A DNA stretch of 64,000 nt from Ancylobacter novellus (GCA_003241695.1 QFPN01000001.1:434001-498000); one strand, 5' to 3'; numbered from the stretch's first letter, positions 25,987-35,106 are shown. Translations and numbers: made by a program. Notes: generated from the sequence alone by a model not told the origin.

Positions 25987-27009
25987 ATGACCGCCGCCTA
26001 CGCCCTCCTCAGCGATCCCCGCGCCCCGGCTGCGGCGCGGGTTCTGCCGATCGACCCGATCGGCTGGGTCAGCCACCGGATGCACGCGCCCGAGCGCAAC
26101 TGGCCGCAGACCAACTGCTACGCCGACCTCTGGATCGAAGCGCTCGGCGCGCTCGGGCTTGAGCCCGCGGCCTGCTTCGGCTTCGCGATCTCCCAGGATT
26201 TCGAGGGCGACCAGTTCACCTTCTTCAAGCCGCCGCTCGAAGACCTCGAAGCGCTCTATGGCCTGCGGGCGACGGAACTCGCGCTCTACGACGATCTCGT
26301 CGGCCATCTCGAGCTGCAGGCCGCACGCGGCCGCCTCGTGCTGATCGAGCTCGACAGCCACTACCTGCCGGACACCCGCGGCGTCACCTATCGCGAGGGC
26401 CACGGCAAGACCACGGTCGCGATCAACCGCATCGACGTCGCGGCCAAGGAGCTCGACTACTTCCACAACGAGGGTTTTTTCCGCGCAAGCGGAGAGGACT
26501 TCGACGGGCTGTTCCGCCTGCTTCCCGGCCTTGCGCGCGAGGACCGGCAGTATCCCTACGCCGAGATGGTGCGCCTGCCGGCGCGGCTGCCGAGCGCGGC
26601 CGAGACCGCCGCCGCGGCGCTGCCGATCTTCGTGCGCCACATCGGCCGGCGCCCCGAGGCGAACCCGGTGGCGGCGTTCCGCAAGGTCGTGGCGGCGCAA
26701 GGCGCGGCGCTCGCGGCCCGCGAGACGGAGGCGTTCCACCACTACGCCTTCAACACGCTGCGCCAGCTCGGCGCGAATTTCGAGCTCTACGCCGACCATC
26801 TCGGCTGGCTGGCGGCGCAGGGCGTCGACGGGCTCGACGAAGCGAAGGCGGCCGCGATCGAGATCGCCGAGGGCGCCAAGGTCGCGCAGCTCCATCTCGC
26901 GCGCGCCGTGCGGCAGCTGTCGTTCGCCCGCCTCGACGGAGCGCTTGCCGGCGTCGAGGCCGCGCATGACCGCCTGATCGCGACGCTCGTCGCGCGCTTT
27001 CCGGAGTGA
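25987..27009 (+). CDS. DUF1839 family protein, possible cysteine-dependent aminoacyl transferase
   Basis: A 340-residue soluble protein of the DUF1839 family, which travels with amino acid:[carrier protein] ligases. The N-terminal half has an invariant-looking Cys in QTNCYADLW (C44), then LDSHYLPDT (D123, H125), H139 in GHGKTTVAI and D150 in NRID. The order Cys...His...Asp is that of C39-like peptidases and of the BtrH-type transferases that take acyl groups from carrier proteins to amines. I infer, without proof, that it removes the aminoacyl group from the carrier and transfers it. The C-terminal half is helical. It follows the ligase after 122 bases with no clear terminator, so it is probably cotranscribed. 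Confidence 0.8.
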   Translation: MTAAYALLSDPRAPAAARVLPIDPIGWVSHRMHAPERNWPQTNCYADLWIEALGALGLEPAACFGFAISQDFEGDQFTFFKPPLEDLEALYGLRATELALYDDLVGHLELQAARGRLVLIELDSHYLPDTRGVTYREGHGKTTVAINRIDVAAKELDYFHNEGFFRASGEDFDGLFRLLPGLAREDRQYPYAEMVRLPARLPSAAETAAAALPIFVRHIGRRPEANPVAAFRKVVAAQGAALAARETEAFHHYAFNTLRQLGANFELYADHLGWLAAQGVDGLDEAKAAAIEIAEGAKVAQLHLARAVRQLSFARLDGALAGVEAAHDRLIATLVARFPE

Positions 27010-27032
27010 GCATGGGAGCCGACGCGCTCTTC

Positions 27033-27177
27033 CCCCCTCCCCCTTGTGGGGAGGGGTTGGGGGTGGGGGTGGTTCCGAATGCGGCGGCGCGGGCGACGCC
27101 GCTCTACGCCGACTTTCAGAGCTCCGTTCTGAACCACCCCCACCCTTACCCTCCCCACAAGGGGGAGGGGGTTGGCG
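27033..27177. repeat. Paired REP-like palindromic elements (pair 2)
   Basis: Two inverted copies of CCCCTCCCCCTTGTGGGGAGG (27041-27060 region) and its complement (27145-27173) flank a core with GACTTTCAGAGCTCCG. A near-identical pair lies at 37555-37697. It sits inside the carrier-protein gene cluster, between the DUF1839 and GH2 genes, and could limit downstream transcription or protect the mRNA end. Confidence 0.75.
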
Positions 27178-27215
27178 ACGTCGCGCCTCGCTTATCGTCG
27201 CGTTCGGCCTGATCC

Positions 27216-29732
27216 ATGGCGTCCTACCGCACCCCGAACCGGGCGCCGATCACTGGCTGGACTTGTCTGGCGACCGCCGCCGACGCATGTCTTTCCCCGG
27301 CTGAGCTTCCTGACGAGGGCTGGGCGCCGTTCGAGGTCCCCGGGACGGTGGCGGGCGCGCTACGGGCCAAGGGAAAGCTGACCGACGAGGCCGCCCTCTC
27401 CATCGAGACCCGCGACCACTGGCTTCGCACGACGCTCGACGCCCCGCTCGCCGGCGCGCTGGTCTTCGACGGGCTCGCGACCGTGACGGAGATCTGGATC
27501 GACGGGCAAAAGCGCGCCGAAAGCCGCTCGATGTTCGCCCCCGTCACGCTCGACGTCGATCTCGCCGAGGGCGCCGAGATCGCGCTCCGCTTCCGCGCGC
27601 TCGGGCCGCTGGCGGCCGCAGCCCCCCGGCGTTCGCGCTGGCGGCCGCAGATGATCCAGCCGAACGGGCTTCGGCATTTCCGCACCACCGCGCTCGGCTC
27701 GACGCCCGGCTGGAGCCCGGCGGGCAAGCCGACGGGGCCGTGGCGTCCGGTGTGGAGGGTGGAAGGCCCGGCGCCGCAGATCGACGTGCGGACGTCCTAC
27801 GAAGACGGCGTCGGGCGCCTCAAGGTGACGCTCGAACCACAGCCGTCATGCCCGACCGAAGGCCGGGTATCCACGACTTCGACATCAGGAGCAGCGTCAG
27901 CCGAAGTCGTGGATACCCGCGCTGCGCGCGGGCATGACGGAGAGGTTCGGTGCGCCGGCCTGACCGCCCCTCTCCTCCTCGACGCGGACGGCCGGCGCAC
28001 CGCCGACCTCGCGCTCCCGGACATCGCCCCGTGGTTTCCGCACACCCATGGCGAGCCGGCGCTGCACGATCTTTCCGTCACCCTCGACGGCGAGACATTC
28101 GACCTCGGCCGCATCGGTTTCCGCTCGATCGCGGTCGACCGCGACGCGGACGGGCAGGGCTTCGGCCTCGTGATCAACGGCGTCCCCGTCTTCGCCCGCG
28201 GCGCCTGCTGGTCGAGCGCGGACGCGGTCTCGCTTGCAGGCTCCCGCGAAGCCTACGAGCCGTTCCTGCGCCTCGCGCGCGAGGCCGGCATGAACATGAT
28301 CCGCGTTCCCGGCGTCATGGCCTACGAAACCGACGCCTTTTTCGAGCTCTGCGACGAGCTCGGGATCATGGTCTGGCAGGAGGCCATGCTCGCGAATTTC
28401 GACTATCCGCAGGCCGACGAAGGCTTTCGCGGGTCCGTCCGGCGCGAGGCCGAGAGCTTCCTCGACCGAACGCAGGCCAACGCCTGCCTCGCGGTGTTCT
28501 GCGGCGGCTCGGAAGTGTTCCAGCAGGCCGCCATGCTCGGCGCGCCGCCGGAGGCGTGGGGCGGGCCGGCGTTCGACGAGGTGCTGCCCGCGGCGCTCGA
28601 ACGCCTTCGGCCGGACGTTCCTTACGTCCCGAACTCGCCCTCCGGCGGCTGGCTGCCCTTCGTCGCCGACCAGGGCGTGACGCATTACTACGGCGTCGGG
28701 GCCTATCGCCGCCCGCTCGATGACGCCCGCCGCGCCCGCGTGCGCTTCGCCTCCGAATGCCTTGCCTTCTCCAACGTTCCCGAGGACGTCTCGCTCCACA
28801 AGGCGAAGCTCGCGGCCGTGACCCACGCGCCCGACTGGAAGCGCGGCGTGCCGCGCGACATGGGCGCGTCGTGGGATTTCGAGGACGTGCGCGACCACTA
28901 TGTCGAGCGCCTCTACGGCCTCTCGGTTCTGGAGCTGAAGCGCGAGGATCCGGAGCGCTATCTCGCGCTCTCCCGCGCGGCGGTCGTGGAAGTGCTGGAG
29001 GAGGCTTTCGCCGAATTCCGCCGACCTGGTTCGCCGACCCGCGGCGCGCTGGTCTGGCTGCTGCAGGACCTCATGCCTGGCGCCGGCTGGGGCGTGATCG
29101 CGTCCGACGGCGAACCGAAATCCGCCTGGCACGCGCTGAAGCGCGCCTTCCGTCCTGCGCAGCTCTCGATCACCGACGAGGGCGTCAACGGCCTCGCGCT
29201 GCATGTGATCAACGAACAGCCGGAGCGGCTCGAAGCCGAGCTGGCCCTCACCTGCTGGCGCGACGGCGCGGCGCCGGTCGTGACGGCCTCGCGCGCGGTC
29301 GTCGTGGCGCCGCGGGAGGCGAAGACGCTCTCGGCCTTCGACCTGATCGGCCGGTTCTTCGACATCTCCTACGCCTACAAGTTCGGCCCACCGAGCCACG
29401 ACGTCACGTCCGCGGCGCTCACCTGCGCGAAAACCGGCGCCGTGATCGCGGAGGCGTTCCATTTTCCGCTCGGCCGCGCTTTGCCCCGGCTGCCGCTCGG
29501 CCTCACGGCGCGGATCGAAGGCGACGCCGAAGCGCCGGAACTCGTGCTCGCGACCGAACGCTTCGCGCAGTCGGTCCATGTCGCCGACGAGGCGTGGCGG
29601 CCGGCGGAGAACTGGCTCCATCTCGTCCCCGGCCGCGAAAAGCGCGTCGCGCTCGCGGCGAGAACCGCCGGCGCCGGCGCGCCATCTGGCTTCGTGCGCG
29701 CGCTGAACGGGCTCGACGAGGCGGCGTACTGA
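27216..29732 (+). CDS. GH2 beta-mannosidase-like glycoside hydrolase with an embedded palindromic element
   Basis: An 838-residue enzyme of the GH2 fold: sugar-binding domain (about 10-190), Ig-like domain (about 190-305, interrupted), TIM barrel (about 310-640) and C-terminal Ig-like domains. E433 in FCGGSEVF stands at the acid/base position and E514 in RFASECLAF at the nucleophile position, as in beta-mannosidases; there is no signal peptide. Codons for about residues 210-242 derive from a palindromic repeat (27843-27940) that keeps the frame open. It is the last gene of the carrier-protein cluster, so its substrate may be an aminoacylated or otherwise modified glycoside. The exact sugar is unknown. 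Confidence 0.85.
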   Translation: MASYRTPNRAPITGWTCLATAADACLSPAELPDEGWAPFEVPGTVAGALRAKGKLTDEAALSIETRDHWLRTTLDAPLAGALVFDGLATVTEIWIDGQKRAESRSMFAPVTLDVDLAEGAEIALRFRALGPLAAAAPRRSRWRPQMIQPNGLRHFRTTALGSTPGWSPAGKPTGPWRPVWRVEGPAPQIDVRTSYEDGVGRLKVTLEPQPSCPTEGRVSTTSTSGAASAEVVDTRAARGHDGEVRCAGLTAPLLLDADGRRTADLALPDIAPWFPHTHGEPALHDLSVTLDGETFDLGRIGFRSIAVDRDADGQGFGLVINGVPVFARGACWSSADAVSLAGSREAYEPFLRLAREAGMNMIRVPGVMAYETDAFFELCDELGIMVWQEAMLANFDYPQADEGFRGSVRREAESFLDRTQANACLAVFCGGSEVFQQAAMLGAPPEAWGGPAFDEVLPAALERLRPDVPYVPNSPSGGWLPFVADQGVTHYYGVGAYRRPLDDARRARVRFASECLAFSNVPEDVSLHKAKLAAVTHAPDWKRGVPRDMGASWDFEDVRDHYVERLYGLSVLELKREDPERYLALSRAAVVEVLEEAFAEFRRPGSPTRGALVWLLQDLMPGAGWGVIASDGEPKSAWHALKRAFRPAQLSITDEGVNGLALHVINEQPERLEAELALTCWRDGAAPVVTASRAVVVAPREAKTLSAFDLIGRFFDISYAYKFGPPSHDVTSAALTCAKTGAVIAEAFHFPLGRALPRLPLGLTARIEGDAEAPELVLATERFAQSVHVADEAWRPAENWLHLVPGREKRVALAARTAGAGAPSGFVRALNGLDEAAY
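27843..27940. repeat. GTCATGCCCG palindromic element inside the GH2 gene
   Basis: The sequence begins CCGTCATGCCCG and ends CGGGCATGACGG, and inside it GGGTATCCACGACTTC is paired with GAAGTCGTGGATACCC. The same design occurs between genes at 36245-36355, with GCGTCCACGACTT and AAGTCGTGGACGC. Here it is read through in frame and encodes a low-complexity Ser/Thr/Arg segment inside the GH2 protein. This resembles the in-frame palindromic elements known from Rickettsia. Confidence 0.85.
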
Positions 29733-29743
29733 GGCGGCGCCTC

Positions 29744-29777
29744 CCCGTCATGCCCAGTTGCGCCAGGGCGTGACGGG
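29744..29777. repeat. Short GTCATGCCC palindrome between convergent genes
   Basis: CCCGTCATGCCC and a complementary GGGCGTGACGGG form an imperfect hairpin between the convergent GH2 and RND pump genes. It looks like a reduced member of the family at 27843, 36245 and 46134 and may act as a two-way terminator. Confidence 0.5.
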
Positions 29778-29803
29778 AGCTGATCATTTCGAGCGACCGC
29801 GAC

Positions 29804-32800
29804 CTATTCCGCCAGGACGGCCGCCGGCTCCGGGCGGTCGCCGCGCGGGCGCGTCAGGCGGTCGAGATAGAGATAGACGATCGGCGTCGTGAACAGCGTC
29901 AGGAGCTGGCTCACGGCGAGCCCGCCCACCATGGCGTAGCCGAGCGGCTGGCGCAGCTCCGCGCCGACTCCCGTGCCAAGCATCAGCGGCAGGCCGCCGA
30001 GCATCGCCGCCATGGTGGTCATCAGGATCGGGCGGAAGCGCAGCAGGCAGGCCTTGCGGATCGCGTCCTCGGGCGAGAGCCCTTCGCCCCGCTCGGCCGC
30101 GATCGCGAAGTCGACCATCATGATCCCGTTCTTCTTCACGATGCCGATCAGCAGCACGATGCCGATCAGCCCGATCAGGCCGAACTCGAAGCCCGCGAGA
30201 TAGAGCGCGCCGAGCGCGCCGAGGCCGGCGGAGGGCAGCGTCGACAGGATCGTGAGCGGGTGGACGTAGCTCTCGTAGAGCACGCCGAGGATGATGTAGA
30301 CCGCGAGCAGCGCCGCGAGGATCAGCAGCGGCACGGTCGAAATCGAGGCCTGGAAGGCCTGCGCGGTGCCGGCGAAGGCGCCGGACAGCGAAGCCGGCGC
30401 GCCGAGTTCGCGCTTGGCGTTCTCGATCGCGGCGGTCGCCTCGCCGAGCGACGCGCCGGGCGCGAGGTTGAAGGAGATCGTGACCGCCGGGAACTGGCCC
30501 TGGTGGTTGATCGTGAGCGGCGCGGTTTCGGCGGTGGTCCACGAGGCGAGCGCCGAGAGGGGCGCCTGCTCGCCGTTGGCGGGCGAGCGGACATAGAGCC
30601 GGTTCAGCGTCTCGACGTCTCCGCGCTCTGCCGAGGGCGCCTCGAGGATCACGCGGTAGCTGTTGAGCTGGGTGAAGAACTGCGCCACCTGCCGCTGGCC
30701 GAAGGCGCTGTAAAGCGTGTCCTGGATCGCCTGCGGCTGGATGCCGTAGCGGGCGGCCTGGTCGCGGTCGATCCTGAGTTGGAGAGTGGCTCCGGAAGCC
30801 TGGCTGTCGGAGGCGACGTCCCGTAGCTGCGGGAGCTTGCGCATGGCGTCGAGCATGCGGGGCGCGAACTCGTCGAGCGTCGCGAGGTTCGCGTCCTGAA
30901 GCGCGTACTGGTACTGGGTGCGGGTGCGACGGCCGCCGAGCCGCACGTCCTGCGCCGCCTGCAGCAGCAGCGTCGCGCCCTCGACCTCGGCGAGCTTCGG
31001 CCTGAGCCGCGCGATGACCTCGTCGGCCGAAGCGTCGCGCTCGTCGGCCGGCTTGAGCTGGATGAAGGCGCGGCCGGCGTTCGGGGCCTGCGCGCCGCCG
31101 CCGGCGCCGATCAGGCTCGCCACCGTCGCGACCGCGGGGTCGGCGATCACGATCCGGTCGAGCGCCTCCTGCAGCTTCGCCATTTCGGCGGTGGAGACGT
31201 CCTGCGCCGCCTCGCTCGATCCGGTGATCAGACCCGTGTCCTGCTGCGGGAAGAAACCCTTGGGAATCGCAACGAACAGCCAGACGGAGGCCGCGGTCGT
31301 CGCGAAGAAGACTAAGAGCGTGAGGGCGCGGAAGCGCAGCGCCGCGTCGAGCCCGCGCCCGTAGAGACGCAGCAGTCCGTCGAACGCCGCCTCGATCGCG
31401 CGGTAGAACCGGCCATGCGTCTCCCGCCGAGGGTCCTTGAGATAGCGGGCCGCCATCATCGGCGTGAGGGTGAGCGCCACCACGGCCGAGACCGCGATGG
31501 TGATCGCGACCGTCATGGCGAATTCGCGGAACAGGCGGCCGATGATGCCGCCCATCAGCAGCAGCGGGATGAAGGCGGCGATCAGCGAGACGCTGATCGA
31601 CACGATGGTGAAGCTGATCTCGCCAGCGCCCTTCAGCGCCGCCTGCATCGGCTTCATCCCTTCCTCGACATGGCGGGCGATGTTCTCGATCACCACGATG
31701 GCGTCGTCGACCACGAAGCCGACCGCGATGACGAGCGCCATCAGCGACAGGTTGTTGAGGCTGTAGCCGAAGGCCCACATCAGGGCGCAGGCGCCGAGCA
31801 GCGAGATCGGCACCGCGAGCGCCGTGATGGTCGTCGCCCACATGCTCCGGAGGAACAGGAAAATCACCGCGATCACGAGCGCGACCGTCACCGCGAGGGT
31901 GAGCTCGACCTCCTCGAGCGAGGCGCGGATCGTCGCCGTCCGGTCGCTCATGATCTCGACCTGGAGCGCGGGCGGCAGCGCCGCGACCAGGCGCGGCAGC
32001 TCGGCCTTCACCCGGTCGACCGTCTCGACGACGTTCGCGCCGGGCTGCTTTCGGATGACGATGAACAACCCGCGCTGGCCGTTGATCCAGGCCGCCTGCG
32101 TGCGGTCCTCGGGACCCGCGACCGCACGCCCGACGTCGCGCACGCGGATCGGCGCGCCGTCGCGATAGGCCAGGATCACGTCGTTCCAGCGCCCCGCCTC
32201 GGTGAGCTGGCCGTCGGCGTAGATCGTGAAGGCGCGGCGGCTGCCGTCGATGGTCCCGTTCGGGCTGTCGGTCGTGACCGTCGCCATCACGCCGCGGATC
32301 TCCTCCAGCGTGAGGTTCTTGGCCGCGATCTTCGCGGGATCGATCTCGACGCGGATGGCGGGCTTCTGTTCGCCCGCGATCGTCACCTGGCCGACGCCGG
32401 CGATCTGGCTGATCTGCTGGGCGATGCGGCTGTCGGCGATGTCGTTCGCCTCGATGAGCGGCATCGTGTCCGAGCGCACCGAGAGCAGCAGGATCGGGCT
32501 GTCGGCGGGGTTGGTCTTGCGGTAGCTCGGCGGCGAGGGAAGGTTCGGCGGCAACTGCCCGCCGGCCGCGTTGATCGCCGCCTGAATGTCCTGCGCCGCC
32601 GCGTCGATGTCGCGGCCAAGCTCGAACTCGGCGGTGATCGTGACCGCCCCGATGGCGCTCACCGACGTCAGCTCGGTCAGGCCCGGGATCTGCGCGAACT
32701 GCCGTTCGAGCGGCTGGGCCACGGACGAGGCCATCGTCTCCGGGCTCGCGCCCGGAAGGTTCGCGGTGATCTGGATCGTTGGGAAGTCGATCTGCGGCAG

Positions 32801-32929
32801 CGGGGCCACGGGAAGGCGCAGGAAGGCCGCGATCCCGGCGAGGGCGATCGCCGCCATAAGCAGCGAGGTCGCGATCGGGCGCCGGATGAAGGGGCCGGAG
32901 AAGCCGCCCGCCCCGCCGCCGGCCATCAT
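29804..32929 (-). CDS. RND multidrug efflux transporter (MdtB/MuxB-like)
   Basis: A 1041-residue inner-membrane proton antiporter of the AcrB family with 12 predicted helices and two large periplasmic loops. It begins FSGPFIRRPIATSLLMAA and shows the proton-relay helix GFVVDDAIVVIENIARH. The order of conserved blocks is closer to MdtB/MuxB subunits than to AcrB. It would extrude toxic compounds from the periplasm or inner membrane through a tripartite system. Its ATG overlaps the stop of the adaptor gene by 4 bases. Only one RND subunit is present, whereas MdtABC-type systems use two, and no outer-membrane factor lies nearby, so it may use a shared TolC-like channel. Confidence 0.93.
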   Translation of the reverse strand: MMAGGGAGGFSGPFIRRPIATSLLMAAIALAGIAAFLRLPVAPLPQIDFPTIQITANLPGASPETMASSVAQPLERQFAQIPGLTELTSVSAIGAVTITAEFELGRDIDAAAQDIQAAINAAGGQLPPNLPSPPSYRKTNPADSPILLLSVRSDTMPLIEANDIADSRIAQQISQIAGVGQVTIAGEQKPAIRVEIDPAKIAAKNLTLEEIRGVMATVTTDSPNGTIDGSRRAFTIYADGQLTEAGRWNDVILAYRDGAPIRVRDVGRAVAGPEDRTQAAWINGQRGLFIVIRKQPGANVVETVDRVKAELPRLVAALPPALQVEIMSDRTATIRASLEEVELTLAVTVALVIAVIFLFLRSMWATTITALAVPISLLGACALMWAFGYSLNNLSLMALVIAVGFVVDDAIVVIENIARHVEEGMKPMQAALKGAGEISFTIVSISVSLIAAFIPLLLMGGIIGRLFREFAMTVAITIAVSAVVALTLTPMMAARYLKDPRRETHGRFYRAIEAAFDGLLRLYGRGLDAALRFRALTLLVFFATTAASVWLFVAIPKGFFPQQDTGLITGSSEAAQDVSTAEMAKLQEALDRIVIADPAVATVASLIGAGGGAQAPNAGRAFIQLKPADERDASADEVIARLRPKLAEVEGATLLLQAAQDVRLGGRRTRTQYQYALQDANLATLDEFAPRMLDAMRKLPQLRDVASDSQASGATLQLRIDRDQAARYGIQPQAIQDTLYSAFGQRQVAQFFTQLNSYRVILEAPSAERGDVETLNRLYVRSPANGEQAPLSALASWTTAETAPLTINHQGQFPAVTISFNLAPGASLGEATAAIENAKRELGAPASLSGAFAGTAQAFQASISTVPLLILAALLAVYIILGVLYESYVHPLTILSTLPSAGLGALGALYLAGFEFGLIGLIGIVLLIGIVKKNGIMMVDFAIAAERGEGLSPEDAIRKACLLRFRPILMTTMAAMLGGLPLMLGTGVGAELRQPLGYAMVGGLAVSQLLTLFTTPIVYLYLDRLTRPRGDRPEPAAVLAE

Positions 32930-34101
32930 GGCGTCGCGCCCGGGCCCTCGGCGTCCGGGCCGCCGATCCGGGCCACCTCGCCGGACCGACGCGCCTCCAC
33001 CCGCGCGCCGTCCCTGAGCCGCGAGGCGCCGGCCACCACCACCTCCTCGCCGTCCTCGACGCCGCGCCGGATCACCGCGATTCCCTCGGCCTGCCGTCCG
33101 AGGGTGAGGGTGCGCCGCTCCGCCACGCCGTCGGCCTTGGCCACGAAGGCGAAATAGCCGTCCGGCCCGCGCTGGATCGCGTCGTCGGGCGCGACGACGA
33201 CGGAGCGGAGCGTGTCGACGAAGACCCGCACGCTGATCGACTGGCCGGGCCAGAGCCGCGTGTCCTCGTTGGCGAAGGTCGCCTTGGCGCGGAAGGTGCC
33301 GGTCTGCTGGTCGATCTGGCTGTTCAGCACCTCGAGGACGCGGGTCGCGAGCTCCCGACCGCCGGGACCGGTCGCGACCGCCTTCACGGGTCCGCGCCGC
33401 ATCGCCTCCGACACCTCGCCGAAGTCGCGTTCGGGCAGGGTCATGACGGCCGAGATCGGCTGGATCTGCGAGAGCGTGACGATGCCGGTCGCGTCGGTGG
33501 CGCGCACGAGGTTGCCCTGGTCGACCAGCCGGAAGCCGGCCCGTCCGGCCATGGGCGCGCGAATCGTGGCGTAGTCGAGCTGGAGCGCCGCCGTTTCGAC
33601 CGCGGCCTTGTCGCCTTCGATCTGGGCCTTGAGCTGAGCAACCGTCGCGGTCTGGGCGTCGACCTGCTGACGGGAGGCGAAGTTGCTCTGGGCGAGCCTG
33701 CTGGACCGCGCGAGGTCGCGCTCGGCGTTGGCGAGCTGCGCCTCGTCCTGCGCCTGCTTCGCCTTCGCCTGGTCGAGCGCGGCCCGATAGGGACGGGGGT
33801 CGATCTCGGCGAGGACGTCGCCCGCCTTCACCATCTGCCCCTCGGCGAAGCCGATCCTCATCACCTCTCCGTCGACCCGGCTGCGCACCGTCACCACGGT
33901 GAGCGGCTGGACGGTCGCGAGCCCGACGAGAGAGACCGGCACGTCGGTCCGCCGGGCGGAGGCCGTCGTCACGGGGATGGGACGGGCGGGCGCCGCCGCG
34001 CGCGGGGTCGCGGCGTCCGCGCCGTCATGGGCGCGCCACGCCGCGTAGGCGCCGCCTGCGGCGAGTGCGAGCGCGAGGACGAAGATCGTGCGTTTCGCCA
34101 T
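32926..34101 (-). CDS. RND efflux periplasmic adaptor (HlyD/MdtA-like)
   Basis: A 391-residue membrane fusion protein. A single N-terminal anchor (about 5-22) is followed by a Pro/Ala-rich stretch, the barrel-sandwich hybrid half (VRSRVDGEVMRIGFAEGQMVKAGDVL), a helical hairpin (about 105-175) and the second barrel half (RAPMAGRAGFRLVDQGNLV), then beta-barrel and membrane-proximal domains. It bridges the RND pump to an outer-membrane channel. It is the first gene of a two-gene operon, transcribed away from the DeoR regulator with 201 bases between. Confidence 0.93.
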   Translation of the reverse strand: MAKRTIFVLALALAAGGAYAAWRAHDGADAATPRAAAPARPIPVTTASARRTDVPVSLVGLATVQPLTVVTVRSRVDGEVMRIGFAEGQMVKAGDVLAEIDPRPYRAALDQAKAKQAQDEAQLANAERDLARSSRLAQSNFASRQQVDAQTATVAQLKAQIEGDKAAVETAALQLDYATIRAPMAGRAGFRLVDQGNLVRATDATGIVTLSQIQPISAVMTLPERDFGEVSEAMRRGPVKAVATGPGGRELATRVLEVLNSQIDQQTGTFRAKATFANEDTRLWPGQSISVRVFVDTLRSVVVAPDDAIQRGPDGYFAFVAKADGVAERRTLTLGRQAEGIAVIRRGVEDGEEVVVAGASRLRDGARVEARRSGEVARIGGPDAEGPGATP

Positions 34102-34302
34102 GAACGGTCCGGGACGACCTCCTTCACGCGCGAACCGGAGGCGAACGCCGTCCGGCCGCTCGGCCGGGCCGCGCGCGGGCGAGAGGCCGATGCGGACATC
34201 TTAGGACAATGAGGCGCGCGCGACGAGATTTTGCGAATGACATGCCCGTGTGACGCCGCGCGGGCGCTCGCCGCAAGCGTCGCCGGGCGTGATCACCGGC
34301 CG

Positions 34303-35106
34303 TCACGCTTCGAGAGCGGGCTCCTTGAAGGCGCGGCCGCCCTCCCCCGGCGGCAGCAGGACGGGAACGCCCTCGGCGGCGAGCCACTCCGCGACGTCGG
34401 GCGGCGGCGGCGCGTCGGTCGCGACGGCGTCGACCTCCGACGGCTCGCACACGGCGACGGTCGCGCGGCGCCCGAACTTCGCGCCGTCGGCCGCGATGAC
34501 GCTCGCGTCGCTGCAGTCGATCATGGCGCGGGCGATGCGGGTCTCTTCGAGGTCGAAATCGGTGAAGCCGGCGCGCGGATCCGCGCCGCCGATCGACAGG
34601 ATCGCGAGATCCGCGCGGAAGCGGCGGATGAAGCTCTCCGCCTCGGAGCCAACCGCCGCGGCGAGGTCGGCGCGCAGCTCGCCGCCCGCCATATACACCC
34701 TGTGGCCGTCGGTCCCGACGAGCCGGCGGGCGATCTCCAGCGAATTGGTGACGACCGTGAGGCGCTTCCTGGCCGCGAGCGCCTCGGCCACGAAGGCCGT
34801 GGTGGAGCCGGTGTCGATCATCACCGTCTGGCCGTCTGTCACAAGTTCGGCGACGGCGCGCGCGAGCGCCTTCTTGGCGAAGGCGTTGACGCGCATGCGG
34901 CGGCGGAACGGCGCCTCCTGCGACGGCTCCGCGAGCGCGACCGCCCCGTGGCTCCTGGTGAGCAGCCCGCCCTCGACCAGGCTCTTCACGTTGCGCCGGA
35001 TGGTCTCGTCCGACACGCCGAGCCGCCCGGCGAGGTCGGTCACGCGCGTGATCTCCTCGTCGCGCACGAGCGCCACGATGGCGCGTTGTCGGTCATTCTG
35101 GTTCAT
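34303..35106 (-). CDS. DeoR/GlpR family transcriptional regulator
   Basis: A 267-residue regulator. The N-terminal winged helix-turn-helix (about 5-60) reads VTDLAGRLGVSDETIRRNVKSL; the C-terminal DeoR sensor domain (about 75-235) has the sugar-phosphate-binding loop IDTGSTTAFVAEAL. Members usually repress sugar or polyol genes and are released by a phosphorylated metabolite. It is divergent from the betaine-type ABC transporter gene set, 156 bases away, with a palindrome between, so it may control that operon. The frame continues upstream to 36321, but ATG 35106 matches the family start. Confidence 0.88.
   Translation of the reverse strand: MNQNDRQRAIVALVRDEEITRVTDLAGRLGVSDETIRRNVKSLVEGGLLTRSHGAVALAEPSQEAPFRRRMRVNAFAKKALARAVAELVTDGQTVMIDTGSTTAFVAEALAARKRLTVVTNSLEIARRLVGTDGHRVYMAGGELRADLAAAVGSEAESFIRRFRADLAILSIGGADPRAGFTDFDLEETRIARAMIDCSDASVIAADGAKFGRRATVAVCEPSEVDAVATDAPPPPDVAEWLAAEGVPVLLPPGEGGRAFKEPALEA

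Noticed and set aside
27033..27177. CRISPR-like repeats
   Set aside because: Only two facing palindromes are present with no regular spacers and no cas genes; they are REP-type elements.
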